In this document: positions 61,033 through 61,721 of the stretch, piece after piece
Position numbering within the stretch: the first letter of the stretch is position 1
How the letters are laid out: each line of letters starts with the position of its first letter
Assembly: GCF_017873395.1 (NCBI RefSeq)
Contig: NZ_JAGGKC010000024.1
Location: 1 to 61,721 of the forward strand
Reading direction: 5' to 3'
Length of the DNA: 61,721 bases
Source of the DNA: Youngiibacter multivorans
GTDB lineage: Bacteria > Bacillota > Clostridia > Clostridiales > Clostridiaceae
Position numbers and translations under genes: made by a program
Notes under the pieces: model-generated
What the model saw: only the letters and a program-made list of their open reading frames with translations
Told to the model about the DNA's origin: nothing
The model's database searches: none

Positions 61033-61512
61033 ATGCATGGAGAAGAAGTAAGAAAGCTAGAGATTGAAGAGATGTTCAGAATTGATGTTATAGTCGACAA
61101 ACCGATTCTTATCGGTCAGGACGGTGTTGAAGGAAGGCGTCAGTTGATCCCTATCCTATCCGGAAAGGTCACAGGAAATGGTTTCGAGGGGAAGGTATTA
61201 CCCGGAGGAGTGGACAGCCAGATCATCCGTCCGGATGGAAAATGTGAATTGTCAGCCCGTTATGCTATCCTGCTTGATGACGGCGCCACAATTTACATCG
61301 AGAACAATGGAATACGTACCGTACCTGCTGACCAGGTAAAGGATGTAGTAGAAGGTAAATTTGTCGACCCAAGCCTATACTATTTTGTTACCGTTCCAAA
61401 ATTCGAAACATATGACGAAAAATACAAATGGATGAAGGACCTGATTTTTATATGTTCAGCAACAAGACTGCCCGAGAGTGTTTTGCTTAAATTCTACAGA
61501 ATAACGCAATAG
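61033..61512 (+). CDS. DUF3237 family protein
   Basis: A 159-residue protein of the DUF3237/UPF0311 family, a small beta-barrel. GRRQLIPILSGKVTGNGFEGKVLPGG (about 36-61) and DSQIIRPDGKCELSARYAILLDDGATIYIENNGIR are the family hallmark regions. No reaction is firmly known for the family. The C-terminus has SATRLPESVLLKFYRI. ATG 61033 starts 5 bases after the LysR gene with no clear ribosome binding site; translation may be coupled. It is the last gene of the dicarboxylate module. Confidence 0.85.
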   Translation: MHGEEVRKLEIEEMFRIDVIVDKPILIGQDGVEGRRQLIPILSGKVTGNGFEGKVLPGGVDSQIIRPDGKCELSARYAILLDDGATIYIENNGIRTVPADQVKDVVEGKFVDPSLYYFVTVPKFETYDEKYKWMKDLIFICSATRLPESVLLKFYRITQ

Positions 61513-61605
61513 ATTGAAATGCTCAGGAATATAATCAAGTTAACTCATCGGATAATCTGCTCCGAAGTCATCGAATTGAAATTCCTGGTTTTCTTCACTT
61601 ATACG

Positions 61606-61632
61606 GAACCCAATTGCTGGTGGGTTCTTTTT
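61606..61632 (+). terminator. Terminator after the DUF3237 gene
   Basis: GAACCCA (61606-61612) pairs with TGGGTTC (61621-61627) around ATTGCTGG, followed by five T. It lies about 95 bases after the DUF3237 stop and closes the module. Confidence 0.85.
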
Positions 61633-61721
61633 GCGCGACGGGCAGTTGCTACATAATGAGACTACAGGGTCTCACTATATCTCCAGAATTAAGCATGATG
61701 TTTACGATACAGGGTATAAAC
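61633..61721. other. End of window, nothing recognised
   Basis: The last 89 bases hold no complete gene or clear site. Confidence 0.3.

Noticed and set aside
1..61721. CRISPR arrays, rRNA or tRNA genes, prophage or integrase genes
   Set aside because: No regularly spaced repeats, no tRNA-like sequence in the gaps and no integrase or structural phage genes were seen.

Overview
This is a low-to-moderate GC window from a Gram-positive anaerobe, most likely a member of Bacillota class Clostridia. The support is indirect: strong AGGAGG-type ribosome binding sites, frequent TTG and GTG starts, heavy use of AGG (Arg) and ATA (Ile) codons, lipoprotein solute-binding proteins, a GntR/UTRA regulator, a two-subunit class I fumarase and a stand-alone FMN-type glutamate synthase. 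The genus cannot be fixed from the sequence. No rRNA, tRNA or CRISPR array was seen.

Region 1 (about 350-15350) is a clearly AT-richer surface polysaccharide locus, all on the plus strand. It encodes a phosphoglycosyl transferase that starts the unit, a WecG/TagA-type transferase, four GT4-like transferases, two left-handed beta-helix acyltransferases, a Wzy-like polymerase, a GT2 enzyme, a Wzx flippase, a pyruvyl transferase and UDP-galactopyranose mutase. The predicted product is a Wzx/Wzy-made polymer, probably acetylated and pyruvylated and containing galactofuranose. Region 2 (15450-22100) has an AraC-type regulator facing away from a GDP-sugar block (gmd, fcl, manC, phosphohexomutase) that would supply GDP-mannose and GDP-fucose. 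This block ends in the relic of a second manC. Its leader holds a promoter, a terminator-like hairpin and three copies of a 12-base motif. A lone AT-rich Mrr-like nuclease gene follows at 22235.

Region 3 (23350-33950) is a compact operon: GntR regulator, BMP-family nucleoside-type ABC importer (lipoprotein, ATPase, two permeases), isochorismatase-fold hydrolase, PfkB kinase, nucleoside phosphorylase, BtpA/SgcQ-family barrel, iron alcohol dehydrogenase and a TrpA-like barrel with no TrpB partner. It looks like uptake and breakdown of an unidentified nucleoside-like compound. Region 4 (34100-42470) is an oligopeptide/opine-type ABC importer followed by DUF917, DUF1177 and AroM-family genes, behind a leader with a strong terminator and a competing pairing. 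The substrate is unknown; a hydantoin-like or modified peptide is my inference.

Region 5 (42650-50030) has a minus-strand FMN-binding glutamate-synthase-like gene, a LysR regulator facing away from it, then a metallo-beta-lactamase-fold hydrolase, an SLC13-like permease and an MFS transporter. Region 6 (50030-54100) is gene-poor: a small secreted protein, a decayed IS605-type tnpB with a possible right end, an orphan terminator and a 3-hydroxyacyl-CoA dehydrogenase gene with a cre-like site. Region 7 (54100-61640) is a dicarboxylate module: SLC13 importer, a fumarase/aspartase-superfamily lyase, malic enzyme, fumarase alpha and beta, a LysR regulator and a DUF3237 protein, closed by a terminator. 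Together these could import a succinyl-type adduct, release fumarate from it and convert the fumarate through malate to pyruvate.
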